64,000 nucleotides of DNA from Microvirga ossetica. Its GTDB lineage: Bacteria; Pseudomonadota; Alphaproteobacteria; Rhizobiales; Beijerinckiaceae. The notes beneath the pieces are model-generated. The model worked only from the letters and a program-made list of their open reading frames with translations. It did not search any database and was not told the DNA's origin. This document shows positions 27,193 to 35,411 of the stretch, one piece after another. The position numbers and the translations under genes were made by a program. The DNA is taken from assembly GCF_002741015.1 (NCBI RefSeq), contig NZ_CP016616.1, positions 2,389,501-2,453,500 on the forward strand. Reading direction: 5' to 3'. Position 1 is the first letter of the stretch; each line of letters starts with the position of its first letter.

Positions 27193-28014
27193 TTAAGCGG
27201 TTGCTGCGAAATCGTGCCGCTGGCTGGCGTGCCAGGGCACGGTGAAACGCTCGATGAGATCGATGATCCAGAACAGGATGACGCTGATAGAGGCCAGGAT
27301 CACCAGCGCCGCGAACATGGTCGGCAGCTCGAAATTGCCGATGGAGCGCTGCAGCACGAAGCCGATGCCTGAATTGGCGCCCACGAACTCGCCGACCACG
27401 GCGCCGACGACGGCAAGCGTCACTGAGACCTTCAGTCCGGCGAAGATCGCCGGCAGCGCATAGGGCAGGCTCACCATGGTGAAGGATTGCAGGCGCGAGG
27501 CCTTCATGGAACGCACCAGATCGCGCATCTCGGGATCGAGGGACTTGAAGCCCTGGACGCCGGCGACCACGACCGGAAAGAAGCCGAGCAGGAAGGCCGA
27601 GATCACCTTGGGCGCCATGCCGAAGCCGAACCACACCACGAAGAGGGGCGCCACCGCGACCTTGGGGATCGACTGGGAGAAGACGAGCAGCGGATAGAGG
27701 TAGGATTCGACCGTGCGCGAGCCGGCGATGAGCATGGCGATCGGAATGCCGAACAGGGCCGAGAGGAGGAACCCGCCCAGGGTCGCCGTGGTCGTGGGGA
27801 TCGCTTCCACCAGCAGCATGCCTCCCTCGTTCCAGAATGCCACCGCCACGTCTTTCGGCGGCGGCACCAGATAGGGCGGGATCCGGAAGATGCGCACCGC
27901 GAGATCCCAGAGGACGACCGTCAGGACCAGCAGCCCGAACGGCCTGATCCAGGCCGAGTTTAGCAGATTCTGGCTGGCGCGCGCGAGCTTCGACGGCATG
28001 GGCGTCATCCTCAA
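27193..28014 (-). CDS. ABC transporter permease (SsuC/TauC type)
   Basis: 273 residues, about six membrane helices beginning at FGLLVLTVVLWDLAVRIF. The EAA-like loop reads MKASRLQSFTMVSLPYALPA. First gene of the seven-gene operon 28014 to 20683. A likely operator for the neighbouring TetR lies 45-62 bp upstream of its start, so this importer and the enzymes after it are probably induced by the TetR ligand. An alternative start a few codons in (MPSKLARASQN) is possible. Confidence 0.92.
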   Translation of the reverse strand: MRMTPMPSKLARASQNLLNSAWIRPFGLLVLTVVLWDLAVRIFRIPPYLVPPPKDVAVAFWNEGGMLLVEAIPTTTATLGGFLLSALFGIPIAMLIAGSRTVESYLYPLLVFSQSIPKVAVAPLFVVWFGFGMAPKVISAFLLGFFPVVVAGVQGFKSLDPEMRDLVRSMKASRLQSFTMVSLPYALPAIFAGLKVSVTLAVVGAVVGEFVGANSGIGFVLQRSIGNFELPTMFAALVILASISVILFWIIDLIERFTVPWHASQRHDFAATA

Positions 28015-28058
28015 GGGCGTTTCCGACGGGTTCCTTCGGCGGCTTCGGCCGCTCTATG

Positions 28059-28076
28059 TAACCAACCGGTTAATTA
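28059..28076. promoter_or_regulatory. Candidate TetR operator
   Basis: TAACCAACCGGTTAATTA is an 18-bp inverted repeat with the core AACCGGTT and only two mismatched pairs. It lies in the 104-bp gap between the end of tetR and the start of the ABC permease gene and is AT-richer than its surroundings. Position and form suit the TetR encoded next door. Confidence 0.65.
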
Positions 28077-28118
28077 GAGGCCCGGTTGTCGGACATGTCA
28101 AGCGCCGTTCGGGAAAAA

Positions 28119-28763
28119 TCAGGCGCGCACGCCGGCGATCACGAAATCGACCACGTGGTCGATGCGCTCCTTCATGGCGGGCGCGGACAGAAGCTCCCGG
28201 CCGAACGCCACGGACAGGGTGTAGACGTTGGACAGGTAGAAGTAGCAAAGCCCGGCGATGGACACGTAGAGCTGGACCGGATCGATGCCGGGGCGAACGG
28301 CCCCGGTCTTCTCGCCGCGTTCGAGGATGATGCCGATGGTCTCGATCACCGGGGAGTTCATGGTGTGCACCTGCCCGGATTTTTTCAGGTGCTTCGCGCG
28401 ATGCTGGTTCTCGGTGTTGAGCAGCATCATGAATTCGGGATGCTTCACGAAGTAGTTCCAGGTGAAGCGGACAAGCTCTTCCAGCGCCTGCAGCGGAGAC
28501 AGCTCTTCCAGGTGCAGTTCCCGCTCCGCCGCGCGGATATGGTCGTAGGCCGCCTCGAGGGTTGCCAGGAACAGCGCCTCCTTGCTCCCGTAATAATAGT
28601 AGAGCATGCGCTTGTTGCTGCGGGCTGCCTCCGCGATCTGGTCGACCCGCGCGCCACCATAGCCGTGGCCGGCGAACTCCGCCGTCGCCGCGTCGAGGAT
28701 CCGACGCTTCGTCGCCTCGGCGTCCCGAACGAATTGTCGGCTGCTGATGTCGGAGGCGCTCAT
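28119..28763 (-). CDS. TetR/AcrR family transcriptional regulator
   Basis: 214 residues from the ATG at 28763; an in-frame ATG at 28793 with AGG five bases ahead is an equal alternative. The N-terminal helix-turn-helix is standard: ATKRRILDAATAEFAGHGYG, VDQIAEAARSNKRMLYYYYG and SKEALFLATLE. The C-terminal part (CYFYLSNVYTLSVAFGRELL) is a ligand-binding helical bundle of the TetR_C type seen in RutR-like proteins. Read in the same direction as the ABC/enolase operon, 104 bp before it, with a palindrome between. Likely a repressor of that operon and perhaps of itself. Confidence 0.92.
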   Translation of the reverse strand: MSASDISSRQFVRDAEATKRRILDAATAEFAGHGYGGARVDQIAEAARSNKRMLYYYYGSKEALFLATLEAAYDHIRAAERELHLEELSPLQALEELVRFTWNYFVKHPEFMMLLNTENQHRAKHLKKSGQVHTMNSPVIETIGIILERGEKTGAVRPGIDPVQLYVSIAGLCYFYLSNVYTLSVAFGRELLSAPAMKERIDHVVDFVIAGVRA

Positions 28764-28854
28764 GGAGATCCAGTTTCTTCGGTCCGGTTGCATCCGGCCT
28801 GACGGGCAGGCTCGGCCTTGTTACCTCAACCGCCGGCAAAACGGAACGGGCGCG

Positions 28855-30333
28855 TCACGTCTTGCCCCCGACCGGCAGGGCCGGCGGCAGATCCTCGCCC
28901 AGCGTCACGATCTTGCCGGGGTTGAGGATGTTCTGAGGATCGAGCGCCGCCTTCACGGTTCTCATCAGGTCGAGGGCGACCGGATCCTTGTAGCGCGCCA
29001 GCTCGTCGCGCTTGATGAGGCCGACCCCGTGCTCGGCGGCGATCGAGCCGTTCATGGCATGGACGATGTCGTGGACGATCCGGTTGAAACGCTCCCATTG
29101 CGCGAGGAAGACCTGCTTCTCCATGTCCACGGGCTGGCTCAGGTTGAAATGGATGTTGCCGTCGCCGAAATGGCCGAAGGCGCAGACGCGCACGCTCGGC
29201 AACGCCGCCTCGCAGGCCTGGCTTGCCGTCATGATGAAGTCCGCCACGTCCGAAACGGGCACGGACACGTCGTGCTTGATCGATCCACCCTCGAGCCCCT
29301 GCACGTCGGAGAGGCTTTCGCGCAAATGCCAGAGCGCCGCGTTCTGGGCCTCGCTCGCCGCGATGGTGGCATCCTCGACGATGCCGGCCTCGAAAGCCGC
29401 CTCCAGCACCTTTTCCATCTGCTCGCGCAGGTCGAGCTCGGGATCGGGCGAGGACAGCTCGATCAGGGCATAGGCGGCATGGTCCCCTTCAAGCGGACGA
29501 ATTGCGCCGGGGGCATGTTTGAGCACGATCTCGAGGGCGAAGCGCGGCATGAACTCGAAGGCCGTCAGCTCGTCGCCGGCGCGCTGGCGCAGGCTCTCGA
29601 AGAGGTCGAGCGCCGCATGGGGAGACGCGCAGCCGACGAAGGCGACCACCTGCGTCTTGGGCCGCGGAAACAGCTTCAGCACCGCGGCGGTGATAATGCC
29701 GAGCGTCCCTTCCGACCCGATGAAGAGATTCTTCAGGTCGTAGCCCATATTGTCCTTGCGCAAACCCTTGAGACCGTTCCAGATCCGCCCGTCTGCCAGA
29801 ACTACTTCGAGCCCGAGAACGAGGTCGCGGGTATTGCCGTAGCGCAGCACATTCACGCCGCCCGCATTGGTCGCGATGTTGCCGCCGATCCGGCAGGAGC
29901 CCTCAGAGGCGAGCGACAGGGGGAAGATGCAATCCACCGCCCTAGCCGCATCCTGGACGCTCTTCAGGATACAGCCGGCTTCGGCGGTGATGGTGGCGTT
30001 GAAGGCGTTGACCTCGCGGATGCGGTCGAGCCGCGCCAGGGACAGCACGACGCCCCGATGCGGTACGCCTCCCCCGACGAGGCCGGTATTGCCGCCCTGC
30101 GGCACGATGGCGACGCCCGCCTTCGCGCATTCCCGGACGACGAAGGCGACCTCCTCCGTGCTGCCCGGACGGACGACCGCCATGGCGGTGCCGCGGTAGA
30201 GCTTCCGCTCCTCGACGAGATAGCCCGCCATGTCGGCGGGATCGACGATCACATGCTTGGCCCCCAGACGTGCGCGGAGCACATCCAGGAGACCGCTATC
30301 GAACTCAACCATCGAGATCACAGGCGCCTTCAT
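28855..30333 (-). CDS. FAD-binding 2-hydroxyacid dehydrogenase (GlcD/D2HGDH/LDHD family)
   Basis: 492 residues. N-terminal FAD_binding_4 domain with VVRPGSTEEVAFVV, PQGGNTGLVGGGVP and GGNIATNAGGVNVLRYG. C-terminal FAD-oxidase domain contains the metal/substrate His residues in CAFGHFGDGNIHFN and AAEHGVGLIKRDEL. Oxidises D-2-hydroxyacids such as D-lactate, D-2-hydroxyglutarate or glycolate with electrons passed to ETF or quinone. Third gene in TctC-DHDPS-FAD order, 39 bp after the DHDPS-type gene. The DHDPS-family enzyme could provide the hydroxy or keto acid. A start at residue 8 (MVEFDSGLLD) is also possible. Confidence 0.92.
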   Translation of the reverse strand: MKAPVISMVEFDSGLLDVLRARLGAKHVIVDPADMAGYLVEERKLYRGTAMAVVRPGSTEEVAFVVRECAKAGVAIVPQGGNTGLVGGGVPHRGVVLSLARLDRIREVNAFNATITAEAGCILKSVQDAARAVDCIFPLSLASEGSCRIGGNIATNAGGVNVLRYGNTRDLVLGLEVVLADGRIWNGLKGLRKDNMGYDLKNLFIGSEGTLGIITAAVLKLFPRPKTQVVAFVGCASPHAALDLFESLRQRAGDELTAFEFMPRFALEIVLKHAPGAIRPLEGDHAAYALIELSSPDPELDLREQMEKVLEAAFEAGIVEDATIAASEAQNAALWHLRESLSDVQGLEGGSIKHDVSVPVSDVADFIMTASQACEAALPSVRVCAFGHFGDGNIHFNLSQPVDMEKQVFLAQWERFNRIVHDIVHAMNGSIAAEHGVGLIKRDELARYKDPVALDLMRTVKAALDPQNILNPGKIVTLGEDLPPALPVGGKT

Positions 30334-30372
30334 GCCGCCGGGCTTCCGGCCCGAACGGCTTGGCCGATCACA

Positions 30373-31311
30373 TTACGCGGCAGCCGCCTGCTGTCGAGCG
30401 GTCATTTCGGCGGCGAGCAGCGCCCGCGCCGCCTCCTTGATCTCGCCATGGATCGCCGGATCGGCCTCCATGAGCAAGGGCAGGATCGGACCCATATCGG
30501 CGACGCCGGAGAGCGAGACCGCCGTGTGCAGGACGCGGATGGCGTTATGGCGCTCGCGGATGGCCTCGAGCGGCAGGAACACCTCGAGCAGGCGCTTGGC
30601 CTCCGCCTCGTCGCCGCGCTTCAACGCGTGCAGATAGGACATCGACAGATGCGGCGCGATGCAGACGCAACCGGCCGTGAAGCCGGCGAGCTTGAAATGC
30701 GTGAGATGCGGGAAGGCCGGCGGCTCGCCGAAGCCGCTGACGATGCGCTCCGCACCGACCGCATCGATGAGTTCCTGCAGATAGGCATCCTGCTTCAGGT
30801 CGTTGCGCGGCACGGCATATTTGATGCCGAAGACGGCGCCCTGCTCCACCAGTCGCCCGATGGCCTTGGCGGGCACGTAGCCGTCGGTCTTGATGTAGAC
30901 GATCAGCGGCACGCCGGAGCGGTCGACAAAATCCTGCAGCCCGCGCACCACGCCGTCCGGCGTCTGCGGCGCGATCATCGGCAGCGCCATGGCGACGGGG
31001 TAGCGGCGCTGCTTGAGGATCGCCGCTTCGTCGACGAGCTTGCCCCAGTCCGGACCGACGGAGGGAATGAGCCATGTGTTGTCGGCCGCCGATTCCTCGA
31101 GGCTGTCGAGCCAGTCGGCGAAACGCGACACGGGCCAGTTATGGACATTGGCATTGCCGCCATAGAGCAGCGTCGAGACGCCGCCGGCTTCGAGATGGCG
31201 GATCAGCTTCGCATTGCCTTCCCGGCTGACCTCGAAGTCGGGCGTCAGGGCGAAGGGCGGAACGGCCAGAACGGAGCGGGCGAGTTCGGAGGTTTCGATC
31301 TTTGTCAGCAT
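30373..31311 (-). CDS. Dihydrodipicolinate synthase/N-acetylneuraminate lyase family protein
   Basis: 312 residues. TIM barrel of the DHDPS/NAL group. Lys164 (FGIKYAV) is in the position of the Schiff-base Lys. The usual GGTGE substrate loop is replaced by YGGNANVHNW (50-59), and the usual Tyr-Asn/Asp-x-Pro by VYIKTDG. So it is not a normal DapA and probably acts on another 2-keto acid, as aldolase or dehydratase. It lacks close resemblance to 5-dehydro-4-deoxyglucarate dehydratase. Lies between an orphan TctC-type binding protein and an FAD hydroxyacid dehydrogenase, probably in one operon. Confidence 0.88.
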   Translation of the reverse strand: MLTKIETSELARSVLAVPPFALTPDFEVSREGNAKLIRHLEAGGVSTLLYGGNANVHNWPVSRFADWLDSLEESAADNTWLIPSVGPDWGKLVDEAAILKQRRYPVAMALPMIAPQTPDGVVRGLQDFVDRSGVPLIVYIKTDGYVPAKAIGRLVEQGAVFGIKYAVPRNDLKQDAYLQELIDAVGAERIVSGFGEPPAFPHLTHFKLAGFTAGCVCIAPHLSMSYLHALKRGDEAEAKRLLEVFLPLEAIRERHNAIRVLHTAVSLSGVADMGPILPLLMEADPAIHGEIKEAARALLAAEMTARQQAAAA

Positions 31312-31391
31312 GATATGTCTCGCTTAATTGATGGCTGTTCTGGGTTGGCCGCTCGATCACTCGCTCGGCTGTGCAATCGGTACGCGGCCGG

Positions 31392-32363
31392 TCACTGGCC
31401 GATTTGGATGCCGACGGTCTTCACGACCTCCGACCATTTCTGCCGCTCGGCCTGAATGTACTCGGCGAATTGCTTCGGGGTCATCGGCGCCGGTGTCGAG
31501 GCCAGTTCGGCGGCCTTCTTCTGGACCTCTGGCTTTTCGAGAATGGCCTTCACGTCGGCCGCGATGGTGTCGACGATGGCCTGCGGCGTGCCTGCGGGCG
31601 CCCACAATCCGTTCCATGAGGTCGCGTCGAAGCCGGTCAGCGTCTCGCCCACGGTCGGGATCTCCGGCGCCTGCGGGCTGCGCTCGGTGCTGGTGACGGC
31701 AAGGGCGCGCACGGTGCCGCCCTGCGCCTGGGGCCAGGCAATGGTCATGTTGTCGAAGGCGAGATCGATATGCCCGCCGATCAGGCCGTTGACGATGTCC
31801 TGCGAGCTGCGGAACGGCACATGGGTCATCTTCGCGCCGGTCTTGAGCTGGAACAGCTCGGCGGCGAGATGCTGCGACGTTCCCGCGCCCGACGATCCAT
31901 AGTTCAGCTTGCCGGGATTCTGCTTCGCGTATTCGACGAACTCGGCGAAGGTCTTGACCGGGATCTTGGGGTTCACCACCAGCAGGTTGGGAAGCTTGGC
32001 GAGGCCGGTAATCGGCACGAAATCCTTTTCCGTGTCGTGCGGCAGGTTCTTGTAGAGGAACGGGTTAATGGCGTGAGAGCTCACCGTGCCGACGAGAAGG
32101 GTATACCCGTCCGGCGCGGCCTTGGCGACGGCGGTCGTTCCGATATTGCCGCCGGCACCGGGACGGTTCTCGATCACGAAGGGCTTGCCGTATTTGGCCT
32201 GAAGCTGCTCGGCGACGATGCGGGCGAAGAGATCCGTCGTGCCTCCGGCGCCGAAGGGGACGATGATCGTCACCTGCTTCTGCGGCCACGCCGGGGCCTG
32301 GGCCTGGGCCGCGCCGACGCCGAGGAGACAGGACAGGCCGATGGCCGCAAGAATTGCCTTCAT
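31392..32363 (-). CDS. Tripartite tricarboxylate transporter substrate-binding protein (TctC/Bug)
   Basis: 323 residues from the ATG at 32363, which has AGGGAGG just ahead. Signal peptide MKAILAAIGLSCLLGVGAA cleaved after AQA. The Bug fold shows KQVTIIVPFGAGGTTDLFAR, ENRPGAGGNIGT, YTLLVGTVSSHAINPFLY and NYGSSGAGTSQHLAAELF. Binds a carboxylate in the periplasm. The TctA and TctB membrane subunits are not in the window, so this is either an orphan that uses a distant TctAB or serves in sensing. Starts the operon with the DHDPS-family and FAD genes. A candidate operator lies 61 bp upstream. Confidence 0.93.
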   Translation of the reverse strand: MKAILAAIGLSCLLGVGAAQAQAPAWPQKQVTIIVPFGAGGTTDLFARIVAEQLQAKYGKPFVIENRPGAGGNIGTTAVAKAAPDGYTLLVGTVSSHAINPFLYKNLPHDTEKDFVPITGLAKLPNLLVVNPKIPVKTFAEFVEYAKQNPGKLNYGSSGAGTSQHLAAELFQLKTGAKMTHVPFRSSQDIVNGLIGGHIDLAFDNMTIAWPQAQGGTVRALAVTSTERSPQAPEIPTVGETLTGFDATSWNGLWAPAGTPQAIVDTIAADVKAILEKPEVQKKAAELASTPAPMTPKQFAEYIQAERQKWSEVVKTVGIQIGQ

Positions 32364-32423
32364 ATGAAAACCTCCCTGAATCCGTTTGTCGTTGAGTTCG
32401 GCGCTGGAACAGCGGCACAGGTC

Positions 32424-32441
32424 TTGTATGGCAACATACAA
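32424..32441. promoter_or_regulatory. Candidate GntR-type operator upstream of tctC gene
   Basis: TTGTATGGCAACATACAA is a perfect inverted repeat with 7-bp arms and a 4-base centre, in the 355-bp region between the divergent TctC and GntR genes. A further GACAA half-site follows at about 32447. The left part matches 17971 (TTGTATGTCAAC) and the minus-strand site at 10382. The rest of 32364-32718 shows no gene or clear hairpin. Confidence 0.6.
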
Positions 32442-32718
32442 ATTTTGACAAGCCGATCCGCCTGAGTCAAACTCTGTCGGCGTCGAGCGTCTTTCCACCA
32501 GGAGATGGGCCCCTAGGACCGATTTCTTTTGACTTCCCGGACCGTGGCAAGTAGTGAGACATACGACAAGTTGGCCGTCCGGATCGGACATCCGTCCGTA
32601 ACGATCGGCCTGCGCTCAGGAACCCCGGGCAGGCCTGACGAACCACTTTCGAAGGATCGGGAGCGGCGGCGGGCGGATCCCGAATTTCAGCGCCTTGCAA
32701 GAGGCACGCAACAGCTCG

Positions 32719-33504
32719 ATGACCGAAAGCACCTTCCTCTCCGGCCTGTCCCTCAACACCGTCGCCCGCAAACGCAATCTGGTGAGCGATCTGGCAGAAG
32801 CGATCTCCCGCGAGATCGCCGAAGGACGGCTGCAGGCGGGAGACCGGCTGCCGACGGAAGCCGAGCTCGCAGCAGCCGCAGGCGTGAGCCGGACGGTGGT
32901 GCGCGAGGCCGTGGCCGCGCTCAAGGCCGCCAAGCTCGTTCAGACCCGCCAGGGCGCAGGCGCCTTCGTGCTGCCGCCGCCGCCGAAATCGGATTTCTTC
33001 GCCTCCCTCAGCAGCGGCGAGGTCGACGACATTCTCGCGATGCTCGAACTGCGCTTGGCCGTTGAGGTGGAAGCCGCTTCGCTCGCTGCGGTGCGCCGCA
33101 CGGATGAAGAAATGGCCGCGCTCGACCGCGCGCTCGAAAACATCGTCCGAGGCGAGGATTACGGCATCGCGGCGGATCTCGAATTTCACCGCATTCTCGC
33201 GGCCGCAACCAAGAATCCGTATTTCGTGCGCTTCCTGAACTTCCTCGGCGAGTTCGCGGTCCCGCGCGGTCACATCGCGCGCCAGGTGGGCGAGGATCAA
33301 GGGCATCGGGATTATCTCGCCGTGATCGAGCGCGAGCACCGGGCGATCCGCGACGCCATCGCCATGAGCGACTCGAACCTCTCTGCGGCGATGATGCGCG
33401 CCCATCTCGCCAACAGCCGCAACCGCTACTCGGCGCGCATCACGCAGAATTCCGCGAAGCCTGCACTCAGGACGCCCAAGCTGCGCTCCGCCGCGAAAGC
33501 CTGA
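32719..33504 (+). CDS. GntR family transcriptional regulator, FCD domain
   Basis: 261 residues from the ATG at 32719; an upstream in-frame start at 32695 is also possible. Winged helix at about 20-85 (LVSDLAEAISREIAEGR, LPTEAELAAAAGVSRTVVRE, RQGAGAFV). The all-helical FCD ligand domain has the usual metal ligands Asp153 and His157 (ADLEFHRIL), His207 (EREH) and His229 (RAHLANS). FCD regulators respond to organic acids such as lactate, uronates, gluconate or galactonate. Divergent from tctC and followed by the sugar-acid dehydratase. Candidate master regulator for the catabolic region, since TTGTATG-type sites occur in several of its promoters. Confidence 0.92.
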   Translation: MTESTFLSGLSLNTVARKRNLVSDLAEAISREIAEGRLQAGDRLPTEAELAAAAGVSRTVVREAVAALKAAKLVQTRQGAGAFVLPPPPKSDFFASLSSGEVDDILAMLELRLAVEVEAASLAAVRRTDEEMAALDRALENIVRGEDYGIAADLEFHRILAAATKNPYFVRFLNFLGEFAVPRGHIARQVGEDQGHRDYLAVIEREHRAIRDAIAMSDSNLSAAMMRAHLANSRNRYSARITQNSAKPALRTPKLRSAAKA

Positions 33505-33574
33505 CGGCAGATCGCGGTCGCCAGGCGCCCGTGCGCACTTGACAGGCCCTCCCAAAACGGCGACCAATTTCTAA

Positions 33575-33590
33575 ATTTGTATGATATATG
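33575..33590. promoter_or_regulatory. Candidate operator upstream of IlvD/Edd dehydratase
   Basis: ATTTGTATGATATATG lies 37 bp before the preferred ATG at 33627. It contains the TTGTATG half-site and matches the site before udh (12552-12567) at 14 of 16 bases. No second arm is complete here. Confidence 0.5.
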
Positions 33591-33626
33591 GCTTTTGCGC
33601 CGGGTCGCGCAGGGAGAGAGACGGTC

Positions 33627-35348
33627 ATGACGAAGCGGTCGCCTGAGCAGTTGAGAAGTTACCGCTGGTTCGGCGTAACCGATCTGCGGTCCTTCGGGCA
33701 CCGGTCCCGCACGCTGCAAATGGGCTATGCGCGGGAAGATTTCATGGGCAAGCCCGTGATCGCGATAATCAATACCTGGAGCGACATCAACCCCTGCCAC
33801 GCGCATTTCCGCGTGCGCGTCGAGGATGTGAAGCGCGGCGTATGGCAGGCGGGCGGCTTTCCCATCGAGCTGCCGGCGCTGTCCCTGTCGGAGAACTTCG
33901 TCAAGCCGACCACCATGCTTTACCGCAACCTCCTCGCGCTCGAGGTGGAGGAATTGCTGCGCTCGCATCCGATCGACGGGGCGGTGCTCATGGGCGGCTG
34001 CGACAAGACCACCCCCGCGACCGTGATGGGCGCGATCAGCATGAACCTGCCGATGATCTTCATGCCGGCCGGCCCCATGATCCGCGGCCACCATGGCGGC
34101 ACGATCCTCGGCTCGGGCTCGGACATCTGGAAATATTGGGCCGAGAAGGAAGCCGGCACGATCACGAACCAGCAATGGAACGACATGGAAGCAGGCATCG
34201 CGCGCTCGCCCGGCACCTGCATGACCATGGGCACCGCCTCGACCATGACGTCCATCGTCGAGACCCTGGGCCTAAGCCTGCCGGGAGCCGCCTCGATTCC
34301 GGCCGTCGATGCCGCTCACCCGCGCATGGCGAGCCTCACCGGCCGTCGGATCGTCGACATGGTGTGGGACGATCTGAAACCCAGCGACATCCTCACGCGG
34401 CGCTCGTTCGAGAACGCGCTCATGGTTCACAACGCGCTTGCCGGCTCGACGAACGCGATGATCCATCTCGTGGCGATGGCAGGGCGCGCCGGCATCGAGG
34501 TCAACTTGCAGGATTTCGACGATTTCGCGCAGAAGGTGCCGGTGATCGCCAACCTGCGCCCCTCGGGCGAATGGCTGATGGAGGATTTCCACATCGCCGG
34601 CGGCATCCGCGGCCTGCTCTCGCGCCTCGAGCCCCTGCTCCATCTCGACGAGCGCACGGTGGTCGGAACGCTGCGCGACGCGCTCGAAGGCGCCGCTGTC
34701 TACAACGACGACGTGATCCGCCCGCTCGACAAGCCGATCGCGGCCTCCGGCGGCACGGCGATCCTGCGCGGCAACCTCGCGCCGAACGGCTGCGTGATCA
34801 AGCCGCCGGCAGCGGAAGCGCGCCTTTTACAGCACACAGGCCCGGCTATCGTGTTCGACACCTATGACGAGATGACGAAGGCCGTGAACGATCTCGATCT
34901 CGACGTCACGCCCGATCACATCATGGTGTTGCGCAATGCCGGTCCCATCGGCGGGCCGGGCATGCCGGAATGGGGCATGCTGCCGATTCCGAAGAAGCTC
35001 CTGAAACAGGGCGTGCGCGACATGCTGCGCATCTCCGATGCACGCATGAGCGGCACCAGCTACGGCGCCTGCATCCTGCACGTCTCGCCCGAAGCCCATA
35101 TCGGCGGCCCGCTCGCCGCGGTGCGCACCGGCGATCTCATCACCGTCGACGTGCCGAAACGCTCGATCCATCTCCATGTGAGCGACGAGCAGATCGCGGA
35201 TCGCCTGCGCACCTGGTCGCCGCCGCCGCGCGATTATCCGCGCGGCTACAACAAGCTCTTCGCCCAGCATATCCGACAGGCCCACGAGGGCTGCGACTTC
35301 GACTTCCTCGAAGGATCCGGCGGCGTGCCGGAGCCCGAGATTCACTAG
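33627..35348 (+). CDS. IlvD/Edd family sugar-acid dehydratase (L-arabinonate dehydratase-like)
   Basis: 573 residues from the ATG at 33627, preferred over 33588 because GGGAGAGAG precedes it and the earlier ATG lies in the operator-like site. Three Cys ligands for the Fe-S cluster are seen: Cys57 (NPCHAH), Cys125 (GGCDKTTPA) and Cys198 (GTCMTMGTA). The group includes L-arabinonate, D-xylonate, D-fuconate and galactonate dehydratases, most with a [2Fe-2S] centre plus Mg2+, producing 2-keto-3-deoxy acids. RFxHRS-type N-terminus (SFGHRSRTLQMGYARED) fits the pentonate branch. Followed by a terminator, then galM. Not IlvD of branched-chain synthesis, judging by the N-terminus and context. Confidence 0.9.
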   Translation: MTKRSPEQLRSYRWFGVTDLRSFGHRSRTLQMGYAREDFMGKPVIAIINTWSDINPCHAHFRVRVEDVKRGVWQAGGFPIELPALSLSENFVKPTTMLYRNLLALEVEELLRSHPIDGAVLMGGCDKTTPATVMGAISMNLPMIFMPAGPMIRGHHGGTILGSGSDIWKYWAEKEAGTITNQQWNDMEAGIARSPGTCMTMGTASTMTSIVETLGLSLPGAASIPAVDAAHPRMASLTGRRIVDMVWDDLKPSDILTRRSFENALMVHNALAGSTNAMIHLVAMAGRAGIEVNLQDFDDFAQKVPVIANLRPSGEWLMEDFHIAGGIRGLLSRLEPLLHLDERTVVGTLRDALEGAAVYNDDVIRPLDKPIAASGGTAILRGNLAPNGCVIKPPAAEARLLQHTGPAIVFDTYDEMTKAVNDLDLDVTPDHIMVLRNAGPIGGPGMPEWGMLPIPKKLLKQGVRDMLRISDARMSGTSYGACILHVSPEAHIGGPLAAVRTGDLITVDVPKRSIHLHVSDEQIADRLRTWSPPPRDYPRGYNKLFAQHIRQAHEGCDFDFLEGSGGVPEPEIH

Positions 35349-35359
35349 CTCTTCCCAAC

Positions 35360-35400
35360 TGCCGGCAGCAAGGCCATAGCGCGGCGCTGCCGGCATTTTT
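35360..35400 (+). terminator. Rho-independent terminator after dehydratase gene
   Basis: TGCCGGCAGC at 35360-35369 pairs perfectly with GCTGCCGGCA at 35386-35395, followed by TTTTTG. The 16-base loop is long. Only 11 bp remain to the galM start, so it may act as a leaky terminator or as an attenuator. Confidence 0.8.
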
Positions 35401-35411
35401 GCGGTCCGCTC

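Noticed and set aside
28747..31455. 902-codon plus-strand open frame
   Set aside because: Covers three recognised minus-strand proteins; composition is that of an antisense frame.
33627..35348. Assignment as IlvD of branched-chain amino acid synthesis or Edd
   Set aside because: N-terminal pattern, three-Cys layout and sugar-gene context fit pentonate/hexonate dehydratases better.
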